64,000 nucleotides of DNA from Bog-756 sp963710495 (GTDB lineage Bacteria; Actinomycetota; Acidimicrobiia; Acidimicrobiales; RAAP-2), in the NCBI GenBank assembly GCA_963710495.1, contig CAVQAI010000012.1:372001-436000 (forward strand). The letters are read 5' to 3'. This document shows positions 9,155 through 19,300 of the stretch, one piece after another (positions within the stretch are counted from its first letter, which is position 1; each line of letters starts with the position of its first letter). The translations under genes were made by a program, and so were the position numbers. The notes beneath the pieces are model-generated. The model was not told where the DNA came from, made no database searches, and saw only the letters and a program-made list of their open reading frames with translations.

Positions 9155-10297
9155 TTAAATGGAGGTCGGGGTCACGGTCGGGAGGCCGTACTGCGTCGCA
9201 ATGGGGTTCCAGAGGTTGGCGAACGCCGTTTTGTCGGTGGTCGACTGAGCATCTGAAGACTGAGCATCCTGATAATTGGGATCGGAAGTGTCGTTCGGGG
9301 TACATCCGTTATTCAGCTCGTCGTTGGCCCAGTTCGCGTAGGAATCGTCAGATGCCTTGGAATTCGTCCAGGCGCCGGCCAGCGCTTGGGATAGCTGAGG
9401 GCCACCGGGAAGGATTGAGAGATTGAGCGAGCTCAGATTGTTGAGGAGGTTCTGTCGGCTGTTAGCCGCGTCCATGAGGGTTTGTGCATCCCCGGAAAGG
9501 TTCTGACAGCTCGAGATTGAGGATGCTGCGTTGACGATGGCTGTGCGATCACTAGAGCTCTGGACGAGCAGGTCTGACAGATTTGTCGCCTCCTGCCTGG
9601 CGATCGGAACGGTCGTCGGAGTGGTCGGAGTCGGCGTTGAGCTTGACGGGCTCACGCTGGACGATGTCGTTGTCGTGTTGGCTACAGCAGAGAAGGGCCA
9701 TTTGTGATTCGCATGAGCGATGAATAGTGCGACCAGAACCACGACTATCGCCCCAACGATTCCGGCGGTAGCTGCTGAGGACGGCCGAGACCGAGGACCG
9801 CTTCCGCTGTCGACCTCCCGGAACTGGGCAGGATCGTTCGAAGCCTGCGGACGTACGACTTCGGGGGGAGGGACAACGGTTTTGAAGTCCTCGCTCGTCT
9901 TTGCCGGGGACTGCGTCTGCGCTCCGTCTCGAGCCCACTCATTTCGAACCGGCATTCCCAGTGCCCGCGCCAACTCGCGCGTGACCCACACACAGCCGGT
10001 CGCATCCGTCGGCGTCTTCGACACCAGCATGGCGGCCACACTCTTGACTGCTTCCTCGGGGTCGAGCCCAGATTCTCGGCTTTTCTCCAGCTCGTTGGCG
10101 ACTCCCAGCTCGACCGCTTGTCGCAAGAGCTCCCGGGTCTTCGCAGGCACCGCGCCGAGCTGATCGCTCACGACTCCCGAGAAGTTCGTCTGCTGGCCCC
10201 TAGCTGGTGCCAGGAGAGCCTGTGTCCCTTGCGATCGAACAACTCGCTGAAGCGCGTCACCGACGACGTCGTTGGGATCCCAAGTCCGATCAGCCAT
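9155..10297 (-). CDS. single-pass membrane protein sharing the novel N-terminal domain
   Basis: A 380-residue protein. Residues 1-117 align by eye with the N-terminal domain of the 7316-8458 product: TWDPND, LQRVVR, VSDQLGAVP..TRELLRQAVELGVANELE, SGLDPEEAV and TPTDATGCVWV against matching positions. The membrane helix is at about 176-195, followed by a Thr/Ser/Pro-rich stretch and a helical external domain at about 225-380 containing two Cys, with a LSDLLVQSSSDR start. The external domains of the two proteins differ while the cytosolic domains match, which is the pattern expected of parallel receptors feeding one internal pathway. Function is not known. It is separated from the FHA gene by about 285 bp. 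Confidence 0.78.
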   Translation of the reverse strand: MADRTWDPNDVVGDALQRVVRSQGTQALLAPARGQQTNFSGVVSDQLGAVPAKTRELLRQAVELGVANELEKSRESGLDPEEAVKSVAAMLVSKTPTDATGCVWVTRELARALGMPVRNEWARDGAQTQSPAKTSEDFKTVVPPPEVVRPQASNDPAQFREVDSGSGPRSRPSSAATAGIVGAIVVVLVALFIAHANHKWPFSAVANTTTTSSSVSPSSSTPTPTTPTTVPIARQEATNLSDLLVQSSSDRTAIVNAASSISSCQNLSGDAQTLMDAANSRQNLLNNLSSLNLSILPGGPQLSQALAGAWTNSKASDDSYANWANDELNNGCTPNDTSDPNYQDAQSSDAQSTTDKTAFANLWNPIATQYGLPTVTPTSI

Positions 10298-10580
10298 ACC
10301 CCGGTCCCGTTCTCAGTAATCGCATGACACCGGCCTCGGCGCTGGCAACCAGCGGGGCGGGGCCGAACGACAGGCCACGTGGAGGGTTCTTGCTTGCCAT
10401 TTCGCTTTATCAGGACATCCAACGGACGAAAGATACGATTGAGACTTGAGGCTTGGCTTTCGATGAAGCCCTGGAAACCGGGCGGTGAGATCTTGTCGAC
10501 GAGCGTTCATTGGATTCGATCTGAAACGACCCACTCTCGCACGTCTGTAGAAACTGTCCCGGAACCGTGCATAACTGAAG

Positions 10581-12254
10581 CTACCGCCAATTATGTTGGT
10601 GTCGAGGCCGCGGCGCGGATGGCAGTCGGGAGCTCGAAGACTCGATCTGACCGATGATCCGATCGATCTGGTTGCCGCTGACCGCGTAGCCCACCGTCAT
10701 GAGCGCAGCGACGCCAACCAAACCGACCACCACCCAAGGACTGTTATGGCTTAGGAAGAAGTCGTTGGCCGCATGGAAGAGAATCGGAATCGCTAGTCCG
10801 AGGAGGATGAACTGTACGGCCCATCGACGGTGAAGTACAGCCAGTCCGATGAAGAAGCCCGCGATGCTGGCCCAGAGCGCGTGAGTGAAGCCGTCGGTTA
10901 TCGCACGGAACAGCACCGTGTCGGGGTTGACGGCAGAGAGACAGCCGATGGGATTCGACAGCCCGGCCCTGCCCGGATTCTGAATGCAAGCCGCTGCGGC
11001 GTTGTAATACTGCTGGAGATAGTTGTTGCACTCGATGGTCCCGAATGTGACTCCACTCAGCGCCCCAAGGTACATGTAGCCGCGAATGCTCCAGCGCGGG
11101 GCGTGCAGGAAGAACTCGTAGATCAGGACGACCACGATCACCGCCAGGGCCTTCGCAACCTCTTCGTGGACGCCGACCTGAAGTGCGTCTCCGAATTTGG
11201 TTGGATCCAGAGGGTTGTTCAGTCGTTGAACGACGTCCGTTCCCTTGAGGAGTAGTGCCTCAGCGACAACGACACCTATCATCGCGGGGGCGGCGACCGT
11301 TCCAGGTCGGATGAGTCCCCACAGAAGTACCGCCCATAAGAGCCCGAAATAGATCGACCAAGCCCAGGCATTGTTGTTGTTGATGATCCCGACATTGTTA
11401 AAGGCTGCATTGATTCCGATCGGGGCAACCCACACCAGGATGAGAAACAGCGGTAGTCCCGCTCGGATCCGTTTGGACTTCACCCAAGCACCGAAAGGGA
11501 TGAGGAGCCAAAGGGGCGGTGAAGTCAGCTGCCGTGCTTCGACCTGCTGCTGGAGCGGCCGGAATTCGGTGTGCGTGGATGAGCTGACTAACTCGTCGAT
11601 CGATCCGGCCAGGTGGCCTCCGCCAGGCAGCCCGCCGGAGGGCGCCGCGGCCGGCACCCAGAGTCCCAGGTGATAGCCATCCACAGCGCCAAGGGTCAGG
11701 GTGATTGGGCTGGTAATGGCGAGCGCAGTGATGCGCTGGCCGGCCGCGTACGTTCCGCTCGAACTGCTGTCTGTGGCGACCCACTCTTGGCCGTTGTGCT
11801 CGATCGAAAGATGTTGACGTGAGACGCTGGGTTCCGCAATGACGAAAGTGCTGTTCGCGTCCCTGCCAACGGTCACAAGCTGTCCGGGCGCGAAGGTTGC
11901 CTCAGTACCGTCCAGGCTCACCGTGATGGTTTGGTCGGACTTGGTTGACGGAGGGGGTGCCTGAACCTGCTCCGGCTGGAAGCGGATGGCGGTGCCGTCC
12001 TGGCTGCCCAGGTGAAGCGTTGTCGGTGAGTCCAGGAGGAGCGTTTCGACTATTCGTCCGTGCTCATACGTGCCGGTGGAGCCCGTATTCGTCACCATCC
12101 AAGTTTGGCCATCGAAATGAACGGTCAAATGCCGACGTGACACCGTCGGATCGGACACCACAATGGTGCAATCGGAATGCCGCCCGATCGTGATCTCCTG
12201 ACCGGGCTCGAATTCCCAGGTACCTCTGTCGTACTCGATTCTGAGCATCCCCAC
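10581..12254 (-). CDS. double FHA domain - PrsW-type intramembrane protease fusion
   Basis: A 557-residue fusion. Two FHA domains occupy residues 1-95 and 105-200, each with the GR...SR(R/Q)H signature (IGRHSD..SRRH; VGRDAN..SRQH). A linker leads to a multi-pass membrane region from about 245 to 535 that carries PrsW-family motifs: HEEVAKAL (E364, E365), FGTIE near 404-408, a membrane His near 458 and FHAANDF near 493-499. PrsW-type proteases are intramembrane metalloproteases related to CPBP enzymes; in Bacillus PrsW starts release of an ECF sigma factor. The fusion would bring proteolysis under phosphothreonine control. The GTG at 12254 is preferred because GGGAGG lies 7 nt upstream. It belongs with the kinase/PP2C/VWA cluster. 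Confidence 0.85.
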   Translation of the reverse strand: MGMLRIEYDRGTWEFEPGQEITIGRHSDCTIVVSDPTVSRRHLTVHFDGQTWMVTNTGSTGTYEHGRIVETLLLDSPTTLHLGSQDGTAIRFQPEQVQAPPPSTKSDQTITVSLDGTEATFAPGQLVTVGRDANSTFVIAEPSVSRQHLSIEHNGQEWVATDSSSSGTYAAGQRITALAITSPITLTLGAVDGYHLGLWVPAAAPSGGLPGGGHLAGSIDELVSSSTHTEFRPLQQQVEARQLTSPPLWLLIPFGAWVKSKRIRAGLPLFLILVWVAPIGINAAFNNVGIINNNNAWAWSIYFGLLWAVLLWGLIRPGTVAAPAMIGVVVAEALLLKGTDVVQRLNNPLDPTKFGDALQVGVHEEVAKALAVIVVVLIYEFFLHAPRWSIRGYMYLGALSGVTFGTIECNNYLQQYYNAAAACIQNPGRAGLSNPIGCLSAVNPDTVLFRAITDGFTHALWASIAGFFIGLAVLHRRWAVQFILLGLAIPILFHAANDFFLSHNSPWVVVGLVGVAALMTVGYAVSGNQIDRIIGQIESSSSRLPSAPRPRHQHNWR

Positions 12255-12868
12255 GTCAGGGCCTCCCGGGAGATGAGGAGCCTAAGGGCTCTGGTGGATA
12301 CACGACGATGTCCGGCACGCTCGACCGAGCTGGCCGTCGCTGGGTGGGCGAGGTCTCGAGAGTGAACCACACAGACGCCGGGTCGAGCACTCCAACCGGT
12401 GAATTCGTCGTCGATCGTGGCGACGAATCCGGCGGTGCGCCGCAGGACGATTCTGTCGGCCGCGTCTCGATCAGGATAGACCGTGAACCAGCCATTTCCC
12501 GCCGTGAAGATCCCGCCATCCGGACCCGCCTTCCGATTGCGCCGCGTGTTCGGAGCAGCGCCTCAGCCTCACATTACTCGGTGATGCCCGCACCTTACTT
12601 GGTGATCTCGGCGCCCTCCGGGGGCTATGGGGACCCGGGCGTCCCGAGCCCGAATTACTTGAGAGAGCTTCTTCGGTTGCCTCCCGAAGCCGGCGAGGAT
12701 TGGGACCAGGACGTCGAGGGATCAACTTGCTCCGTTCGTACGACGACCAAAGCCGGAACGCCTCACTTCGCGGTTTCGCCTGGAGCACGGGGTCCAGTGT
12801 GAGCCGGAAATCGTCGATTCGCACCGCCCGGACTTTCCCGGCAATTGGAACCCGTGGATCTCCGTAGA
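12255..12868 (-). other. 614-bp gap with fragmentary minus-strand coding signal
   Basis: No intact gene is convincing here. On the minus strand a TTG at 12872 overlaps the stop of the serine hydrolase gene and opens a 133-codon frame (12872 to 12471) whose first 70 residues look protein-like (RIDDFRLTLDPVL). Further on, another frame reads GGIFTAGNGWFTVYPDRDAA and continues plausibly through FVATIDDEFTGW before running into the next gene. This could be one small gene broken by a frameshift, or chance. A small direct repeat (ccgagtaa/ccaagtaa context near 12575-12605) lies at the switch point. I could not recognise a family. Confidence 0.25.
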
Positions 12869-13834
12869 TCAACCCATTGACGCCCAGGCAAGAGTCGAGA
12901 GCTGATCGATCGTGTCGATACCGTAGGACTCAGTCGGATTTCCTGTGGTCAACACGGCCAGCAGGTAGTTGCGACCATCACCGGACACCCAACCGATGCT
13001 GTTGATTTGCCAATCCGAGTCCGCATCATTCAGTGGCAACCAGCCGTTCTTGAGCGCCACGGTCGCGTTCGAAGGAACACCATTCGAGACCCCCCAGCGT
13101 TGGTCTGGCGTGACATTCTCCAACAGCTGCAAGGCGAAGGTCCGATCCTCCGTCGTGAGCACCGCATTTGGTTCTACGACCTCCCGCAAGAGTTGTAGCT
13201 GGTCCAGGGGGGTGGTCATGCTGAGTCCCCACCCCGGCCATGGAAACCCGGGACACATGATGCAGGAGGACGGCGTCGTATTTTGGAGCCCCACTTGCAG
13301 GTTGAATGCTCGGATGCCGGGGGCGCTTCCGAGAGCCTCCCAAAGATCGGTTGCGGCGTTGTTGTCGCTGTCCTCGATCATTGTCTGAGAGAGGGCCTGA
13401 TCCTGGCTGCTCAATGATTGACCGCTCGCCGTATCACGAGCTAGAAGCGCCTCAAGGAGGTCCAATTTGACGATGCTGGCCTCGTCCTGGGGTCCTCCCT
13501 GCCCATAGGTCCACGTCTGATTGGTATTGAGGTCCTCCACGGCTATGAGGACGGTTCCGGTTCGGGTAGCAAGATAGGAAGCGACTGGCGCGCTCAACGG
13601 ATTCGGGCTAGGTGACGAAATCGGTTGCGACGTCGACGACGATGAGATCGGGCCCTTCGCCCGTGTCGTGCTTGTGGCTACGGAGTGCTGACTCTTGCCC
13701 GAATCGAGAGCATGAGGACTTGAGGCCGTCATGTCGAGAACGAGCCACGCCGTGACGGAGCCAGCGAGAAGTACTAACGCCACGGCGAGGGGGATGCGCC
13801 GGCGTCTCCCCCAATGCCGCCCCGGCTGAACCAT
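12869..13834 (-). CDS. secreted class A beta-lactamase-like serine hydrolase
   Basis: A 321-residue exported protein. An Arg-rich N-terminus and one hydrophobic segment (about 14-32) form a signal peptide or anchor, then a Ser/Thr-rich linker leads to a penicillin-binding/beta-lactamase fold from about 80. Motifs in order are SxxK as SIVK (nucleophile Ser), SDN in EDSDNNAA and a KNG triad in place of KTG or KSG. This set supports an active-site serine enzyme acting on peptidoglycan-like or beta-lactam substrates, but the changed triad and lack of a clear Glu166 loop argue against a standard resistance enzyme. It is the first gene of the minus-strand cluster. A wall-facing hydrolase fits an envelope-related role. 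Confidence 0.8.
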   Translation of the reverse strand: MVQPGRHWGRRRRIPLAVALVLLAGSVTAWLVLDMTASSPHALDSGKSQHSVATSTTRAKGPISSSSTSQPISSPSPNPLSAPVASYLATRTGTVLIAVEDLNTNQTWTYGQGGPQDEASIVKLDLLEALLARDTASGQSLSSQDQALSQTMIEDSDNNAATDLWEALGSAPGIRAFNLQVGLQNTTPSSCIMCPGFPWPGWGLSMTTPLDQLQLLREVVEPNAVLTTEDRTFALQLLENVTPDQRWGVSNGVPSNATVALKNGWLPLNDADSDWQINSIGWVSGDGRNYLLAVLTTGNPTESYGIDTIDQLSTLAWASMG

Positions 13835-14266
13835 GCAGCAACCCTAATGGTTTGGGCCTGCCGGGCTTCGGCAGGCCACATCGTTGGCGGTGCGCCCGTC
13901 ACTCCCCAGCGGGCAGCAATACCACCCCCGCTCCTTCTGCTTCGAACCAGCTCGAGAGAGTTGGCTCGAGGGATCCCGCAGTGAGGGCGTTGGCAATGAA
14001 TGATTGCGCGTCCTGGTCCGGCGGTCTGCGGGCCAGGGACGGTGAGGCAGTGGAGGCCCAGTCCACCCCTGGGATGGCGCGACCCGGCGGTGAGGTCGCC
14101 AACCGTCGCTTCCGACCGACCGCCGCCCTTCGTCTCGCGACCAAATCCAAATACAAGCCCATTTAGCAGGCATTTCAGCGCAGCTTCACCGGGCTCGAAG
14201 GTCGATCTCGTTCACTGGTCCATGTGATCCGCACCAAGCGGGTCAGGCCCGAAGGAGGCAGAAATC
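13835..14266. other. 432-bp divergent intergenic region, possible small ORF
   Basis: This stretch separates the minus-strand signalling cluster from the plus-strand set and should hold the divergent promoters, though I could not pick clear -35/-10 pairs. A minus-strand 87-codon frame (ATG at 14162 to stop at 13899) reads plausibly near its end (SFIANALTAGS.. then FEAEGAGVVLL) but lacks a ribosome binding site, so it is not called as a gene. Confidence 0.35.
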
Positions 14267-15058
14267 ATGAGCATCGAAACCGATCAGAACCGAGTGAGAG
14301 CAGCGGCTGCGCCAACCGTGGGCACGTTTGGTGGCGCCGCCGCCACCGTAGCGCCGGGTCCCCATTACGGGTCCGGGAACGCTTGGGGAGCCAACCCTCC
14401 GGTGTCGGCCCAGCCAAGCGCGTTTCAGAAGTCTCGGGCCAACGCCATCGTTGGCGTGTGCCTGGCGTTGGCGGTCGGCCTTTTCGCGGCCCACGGTGCG
14501 CATGTGTGGCCATTTGCGAAGAAGCAGCCGGTCCAAAGCCAGGGTCAACCCAGCGGTGGGCAGGGACAGCCCAGTGGCGCGCAGGGTCAACCGAGCGGTG
14601 GGCAAGGTCAATCGACTGGTCAAGGCTCCAACAACGGATCCCTACCCTTGCCATCGGACATCAACAAGTCCAGCTGCGGCGATGGATCGAGTGATGCAGC
14701 GAGCACTGGCTTGGGGAGCGGCCTTGTACAGGCTCTCGAGTGCCCTGAGCCGAGTCTTGCCAACGGGACCTTCGGGATCTTCGCTTATGGCAACAGTTCC
14801 GATCTGAACCAAGCGCTGGGCGTCTTCAACGGAAATGTCGGCTTTGATCCTTCGTCCGCTTCAAACTCATGCCCGCCTTCTGGCGGGTCGAGTGTGGGCA
14901 TCGTGTCCAGCGGGCCTCTCAACGTCGAGTGTGGGCAAAGCGCGACGGGAAACGTCCTGGTGATCGAGGACACCAATGCGAATGTTCTGATGGTGGTCTC
15001 TACGACCAGTGACTGGCCGACCATTCAGCAGTGGCTGAGCAATCTGCAGTTGTCCTAG
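14267..15058 (+). CDS. membrane-anchored protein with secreted Cys-containing domain
   Basis: A 263-residue protein with a strong start: GAAGGAGG lies 9 nt before the ATG. A Gly/Ala-rich cytosolic N-terminus of about 60 residues leads to one membrane helix (AIVGVCLALAVGLFAAHGA, about 61-79). Next come four tandem GQPSG-type short repeats, then an external domain with cysteines in KSSC, LECPEP, NSCPP and VECG. Its order of features (LPSD start, SxC, GLVQALECP, SDLNQALGVFN, then VLV..D) follows the external domain of the 7316-8458 product, so the two are probably homologous there although the cytosolic parts differ. Function unknown. It is the first plus-strand gene and ends before a strong hairpin at 15105. 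Confidence 0.78.
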   Translation: MSIETDQNRVRAAAAPTVGTFGGAAATVAPGPHYGSGNAWGANPPVSAQPSAFQKSRANAIVGVCLALAVGLFAAHGAHVWPFAKKQPVQSQGQPSGGQGQPSGAQGQPSGGQGQSTGQGSNNGSLPLPSDINKSSCGDGSSDAASTGLGSGLVQALECPEPSLANGTFGIFAYGNSSDLNQALGVFNGNVGFDPSSASNSCPPSGGSSVGIVSSGPLNVECGQSATGNVLVIEDTNANVLMVVSTTSDWPTIQQWLSNLQLS

Positions 15059-15104
15059 CGGAACGATGACATCGAAGTACCGCAGCACCTACCCGGGCTG
15101 ATTA

Positions 15105-15142
15105 CGAGGAGCTGGAGCCGCTGAAGCGGCTCCAGCTCCTCG
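15105..15142. terminator. very stable hairpin, likely transcription terminator
   Basis: A perfect 17-bp inverted repeat (arms 15105-15121 and 15126-15142) closes on a four-base tgaa loop, 46 bp after the stop of the preceding gene. There is no T-tract, which is common for terminators in high-GC actinobacteria. It would separate the 14267 gene from the downstream set. Confidence 0.7.
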
Positions 15143-15444
15143 TCCGTGCTGGGGTGGTCAATCGCACTGTCGCGAAGGCTCTCGAGTTGGCTTGCTGTGA
15201 CGCCGACAACGGTGCCGGCTGACCCCCAGTCCCGGATCTTGCTCGTCCTGACGGTCGTGACCGGCAACTCCGGCACAGCGAGACCTCCACCCGCGGAACG
15301 TTCTCGAAATTCTTGGGCGAGGCGGCGTTCCGAGGTCAGCGAGAGTTCAGGCCGTATTCAGAGCGATCGCACACTCTGAAGAGACGGCGAGAACCGTGGG
15401 TTCGAGTGGGGCAGTGCCGTTCGTCGAGAAGGAGTACGAAGCCA

Positions 15445-15852
15445 ATGTTTGACTCCGCGCATGTATCTCTCCGGGTGTCCATACCTCCCCAGGTGGCTCA
15501 TTGTGCTCTGCAGAGATGGCAGGACTTCGCGTTTACCCGGGAACCATTTCGGATGCACAGGGCAAGCGCCGACCTCTGGCTGTCGAGCCAGCATGCCGTC
15601 CATTGCGACGACCGTCTCCGAATCGTCGAATTGCCCGGAATGCTTTGGATCAGCCCTTGGCCGGTCAGGGTCCGTCTTGAATGCTCTGCTTGGTCGGACG
15701 ACGAGGCCGAGTTGGCCATCCAGCCGATCCACCTGAAATGGCCGGTCGGCACCGCCCGATATTTCGAGGCGACTCGTACTGCGCTGGCTGACTTGGCCAC
15801 TCACTTGCTCGAATTCCGGGTGGAACGTCAAGTCGAATTGCCAGCGGCATGA
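15445..15852 (+). CDS. small hypothetical protein
   Basis: A 135-residue soluble protein of unknown family. The ATG at 15445 follows AAGGAG by 11 nt; the frame is open further upstream to 15313, but those residues look random. The sequence is a mix of beta-like strands and a final helix (LADLATHLLEF) with no membrane segment, signal peptide, cysteine motif or catalytic signature that I recognise. Size and layout could fit an SRPBCC-like or other small ligand-binding fold, but that is only a guess. It lies between the terminator hairpin and the giant repeat gene on the same strand, with about 500 bp to the latter. Confidence 0.6.
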   Translation: MFDSAHVSLRVSIPPQVAHCALQRWQDFAFTREPFRMHRASADLWLSSQHAVHCDDRLRIVELPGMLWISPWPVRVRLECSAWSDDEAELAIQPIHLKWPVGTARYFEATRTALADLATHLLEFRVERQVELPAA

Positions 15853-16354
15853 TCGATGGCGGAGGTCTGATCGGATGGCGCCACCCTCTTCCGGTCCGGA
15901 GCTGTCGGTTTTCGTCACACGAGGTCATCGAGGCACCACCCATCGCGACTTCGATGATCAGGTGCGGCCATGCTCGGGGGCTCGTCACAACCAACCGACA
16001 GATCAGGCACCCTGGCTCGCAGTTGAGTTGCGAAGGGATCCCGTCAGGGGCATCCCAACGGGAAGGGCTCGTGAAGGGGGGTAGCAAACGGGAGGCCCTT
16101 CCATCCCCAACTCTCTGGCGAACCAGTGTGCCTCGGTGTCAGGATAGTCCCAGGCCAGGGCTTCGAAACCAAGATCAGAGGCTCGTGGTGCGAAGGCGGC
16201 TCATTCGGGGAGTGGGGAACGTACCCATTCCATACTAAAAGTTGTCAAACACATCCCAAGAGTTCGTGACCCCAATCATTAAGTGCATTCTTCGGGAAGA
16301 AGAAACTGATGTGTTGCTCGAGGTGGAGCGGACACCGATGGAAAGTGAAGCAAG
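15853..16354. other. 502-bp intergenic region upstream of giant gene
   Basis: No gene is supported. The last 120 bp are noticeably more AT-rich than the surroundings (for example 16230-16320), as expected for a promoter and leader of the giant gene at 16355, but no clear sigma-70-like pair was found. A short 5-bp stem (ttctt..aagaa) lies near 16290. Confidence 0.4.
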
Positions 16355-19300
16355 ATGACAGCAACCCAAAGTTGGCAACAATCTTGGCAGGACTCTCATC
16401 CCGGCCAACCCGTCCCCCGCGAGGCGGTGAAATGGTCGGGATGGCAAGACGAGTGGCAAGCAGCCCACCCAACCGAACCAGTTCCCCCTGATCTTCCCGG
16501 GATAGATGGTTGGCTAATCGGTGGAGACGGCTGGGCTTATCCGCCGGACACCCCAGTATCCCAAATTCCGCCGTTCTATGGTGGAGACAACCATGGGATG
16601 GGGACCATTTTCTACACTAACGGTATTCTTACGCCGGTTGATACCATCCCTACGAAAGATGGACAGCCGCTGAACGATCCTCCAGAGGGTCCCGCCATTG
16701 GTGGCCAAGCTCAAGCTTGTATCGAGCTGGCCGCTCGCACCGGACAGGGCGTCATAGGCGTTCACAACGAGACGAGCGGTAACGCTTGGATAGACCTTGG
16801 CCAGTGCATCGCCGACAAGGCAAATTCTGAATTGCATGCGCTTGGGTACAGCAATGCGGCCACGGAGACCAATGCGAATCTCGTTGAGCAGGCAGCTCAG
16901 ACTGGCGTTCCGATCTGGCTGGCCGGCCACAGTCAGGGTGGCTTGATCGACAGCAGTGCGCTGACCCAGGCCAGCAGCTACCTGGCAAGCATCGGTGTCG
17001 ATCCCGTTGAGGCTCTCTCCGATGTTCACGTGCTAACGGTTGGGGCGGCCGCTTGGAGTTATCCACCAGGCCCACAAGTGTTCTCGGCCGTAAATCAGGC
17101 TGATCCGGTTCCCGTTCTGACAGGAATCGGCAACCATGACATGGGCACACTGACGATGGATGCCACAATCGCTACGGCCGTATCCAAGGCCTTTCCTGGC
17201 CTCTCTCCTGAAGGCGTTGGTGTCGTATCCGGCGCAATTATGCAGTCGGTCAGTCCTTCGTTGGTCCCCTTTGATGGCGACGGAATCGAGACTCAAACGG
17301 GCGGAAGAATGGTGCAGTTCTTCAATCAGCCGATGCCTTACTTCGTTCCGACCGAGTACGGGGATATAGACAAAGTGCCAGCTCATGGTTTCGAGCTGTA
17401 CATGGACCATCTGGACCAAGGTCTAGTCGACGGCTTTTTAGCTGGCTGTCCGCAATATTCGCAAACTGATGCTTACGGGGTAACCACCTATTTCGATTCG
17501 CAAGGTAACACGACTTCAATTGTCGACAACGAGGGCTACGCGACCGTCTATAACGACCGAGGGGGCGCCTCAACTCTCGATCCGATGGGGAATCTCGTAT
17601 CGACGACCGACGCCCAGGGCATCACCACCACATTTGGGCCGGACAACAGCATCACCTCGATCACCGACGCCCAGGGCAACACCACCACCTACGGGCCCGA
17701 CGGGACCTCGACGACGACCGACCCGAGCGGCCAGACCACCTCGGCCACCGACGCCCAGGGCATCACCACCACATTTGGGCCGGACAACAGCATCACCTCG
17801 ATCACCGACGCCCAGGGCAACACCACCACCTACGGGCCCGACGGGACCTCGACGACGACCGACCCGAGCGGCCAGACCACCTCGGCCACCGACGCCCAGG
17901 GCATCACCACCACATTTGGGCCGGACAACAGCATCACCTCGATCACCGACGCCCAGGGCAACACCACCACCTACGGGCCCGACGGGACCTCGACGACGAC
18001 CGACCCGAGCGGCCAGACCACCTCGGCCACCGACGCCCAGGGCATCACCACCACATTTGGGCCGGACAACAGCATCACCTCGATCACCGACGCCCAGGGC
18101 AACACCACCACCTACGGGCCCGACGGGACCTCGACGACGACCGACCCGAGCGGCCAGACCACCTCGGCCACCGACGCCCAGGGCATCACCACCACATTTG
18201 GGCCGGACAACAGCATCACCTCGATCACCGACGCCCAGGGCAACACCACCACCTACGGGCCCGACGGGACCTCGACGACGACCGACCCGAGCGGCCAGAC
18301 CACCTCGGCCACCGACGCCCAGGGCATCACCACCACATTTGGGCCGGACAACAGCATCACCTCGATCACCGACGCCCAGGGCAACACCACCACCTACGGG
18401 CCCGACGGGACCTCGACGACGACCGACCCGAGCGGCCAGACCACCTCGGCCACCGACGCCCAGGGCATCACCACCACATTTGGGCCGGACAACAGCATCA
18501 CCTCGATCACCGACGCCCAGGGCAACACCACCACCTACGGGCCCGACGGGACCTCGACGACGACCGACCCGAGCGGCCAGACCACCTCGGCCACCGACGC
18601 CCAGGGCATCACCACCACATTTGGGCCGGACAACAGCATCACCTCGATCACCGACGCCCAGGGCAACACCACCACCTACGGGCCCGACGGGACCTCGACG
18701 ACGACCGACCCGAGCGGCCAGACCACCTCGGCCACCGACGCCCAGGGCATCACCACCACATTTGGGCCGGACAACAGCATCACCTCGATCACCGACGCCC
18801 AGGGCAACACCACCACCTACGGGCCCGACGGGACCTCGACGACGACCGACCCGAGCGGCCAGACCACCTCGGCCACCGACGCCCAGGGCATCACCACCAC
18901 ATTTGGGCCGGACAACAGCATCACCTCGATCACCGACGCCCAGGGCAACACCACCACCTACGGGCCCGACGGGACCTCGACGACGACCGACCCGAGCGGC
19001 CAGACCACCTCGGCCACCGACGCCCAGGGCATCACCACCACATTTGGGCCGGACAACAGCATCACCTCGATCACCGACGCCCAGGGCAACACCACCACCT
19101 ACGGGCCCGACGGGACCTCGACGACGACCGACCCGAGCGGCCAGACCACCTCGGCCACCGACGCCCAGGGCATCACCACCACATTTGGGCCGGACAACAG
19201 CATCACCTCGATCACCGACGCCCAGGGCAACACCACCACCTACGGGCCCGACGGGACCTCGACGACGACCGACCCGAGCGGCCAGACCACCTCGGCCACC

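Noticed and set aside
12869..13834. Beta-lactamase resistance gene
   Set aside because: The fold fits, but the KNG triad and unclear Glu166 loop do not support a resistance enzyme; called a serine hydrolase.
13899..14162. 87-codon minus-strand frame in the divergent region
   Set aside because: Partly protein-like but without a ribosome binding site; left as a note only.
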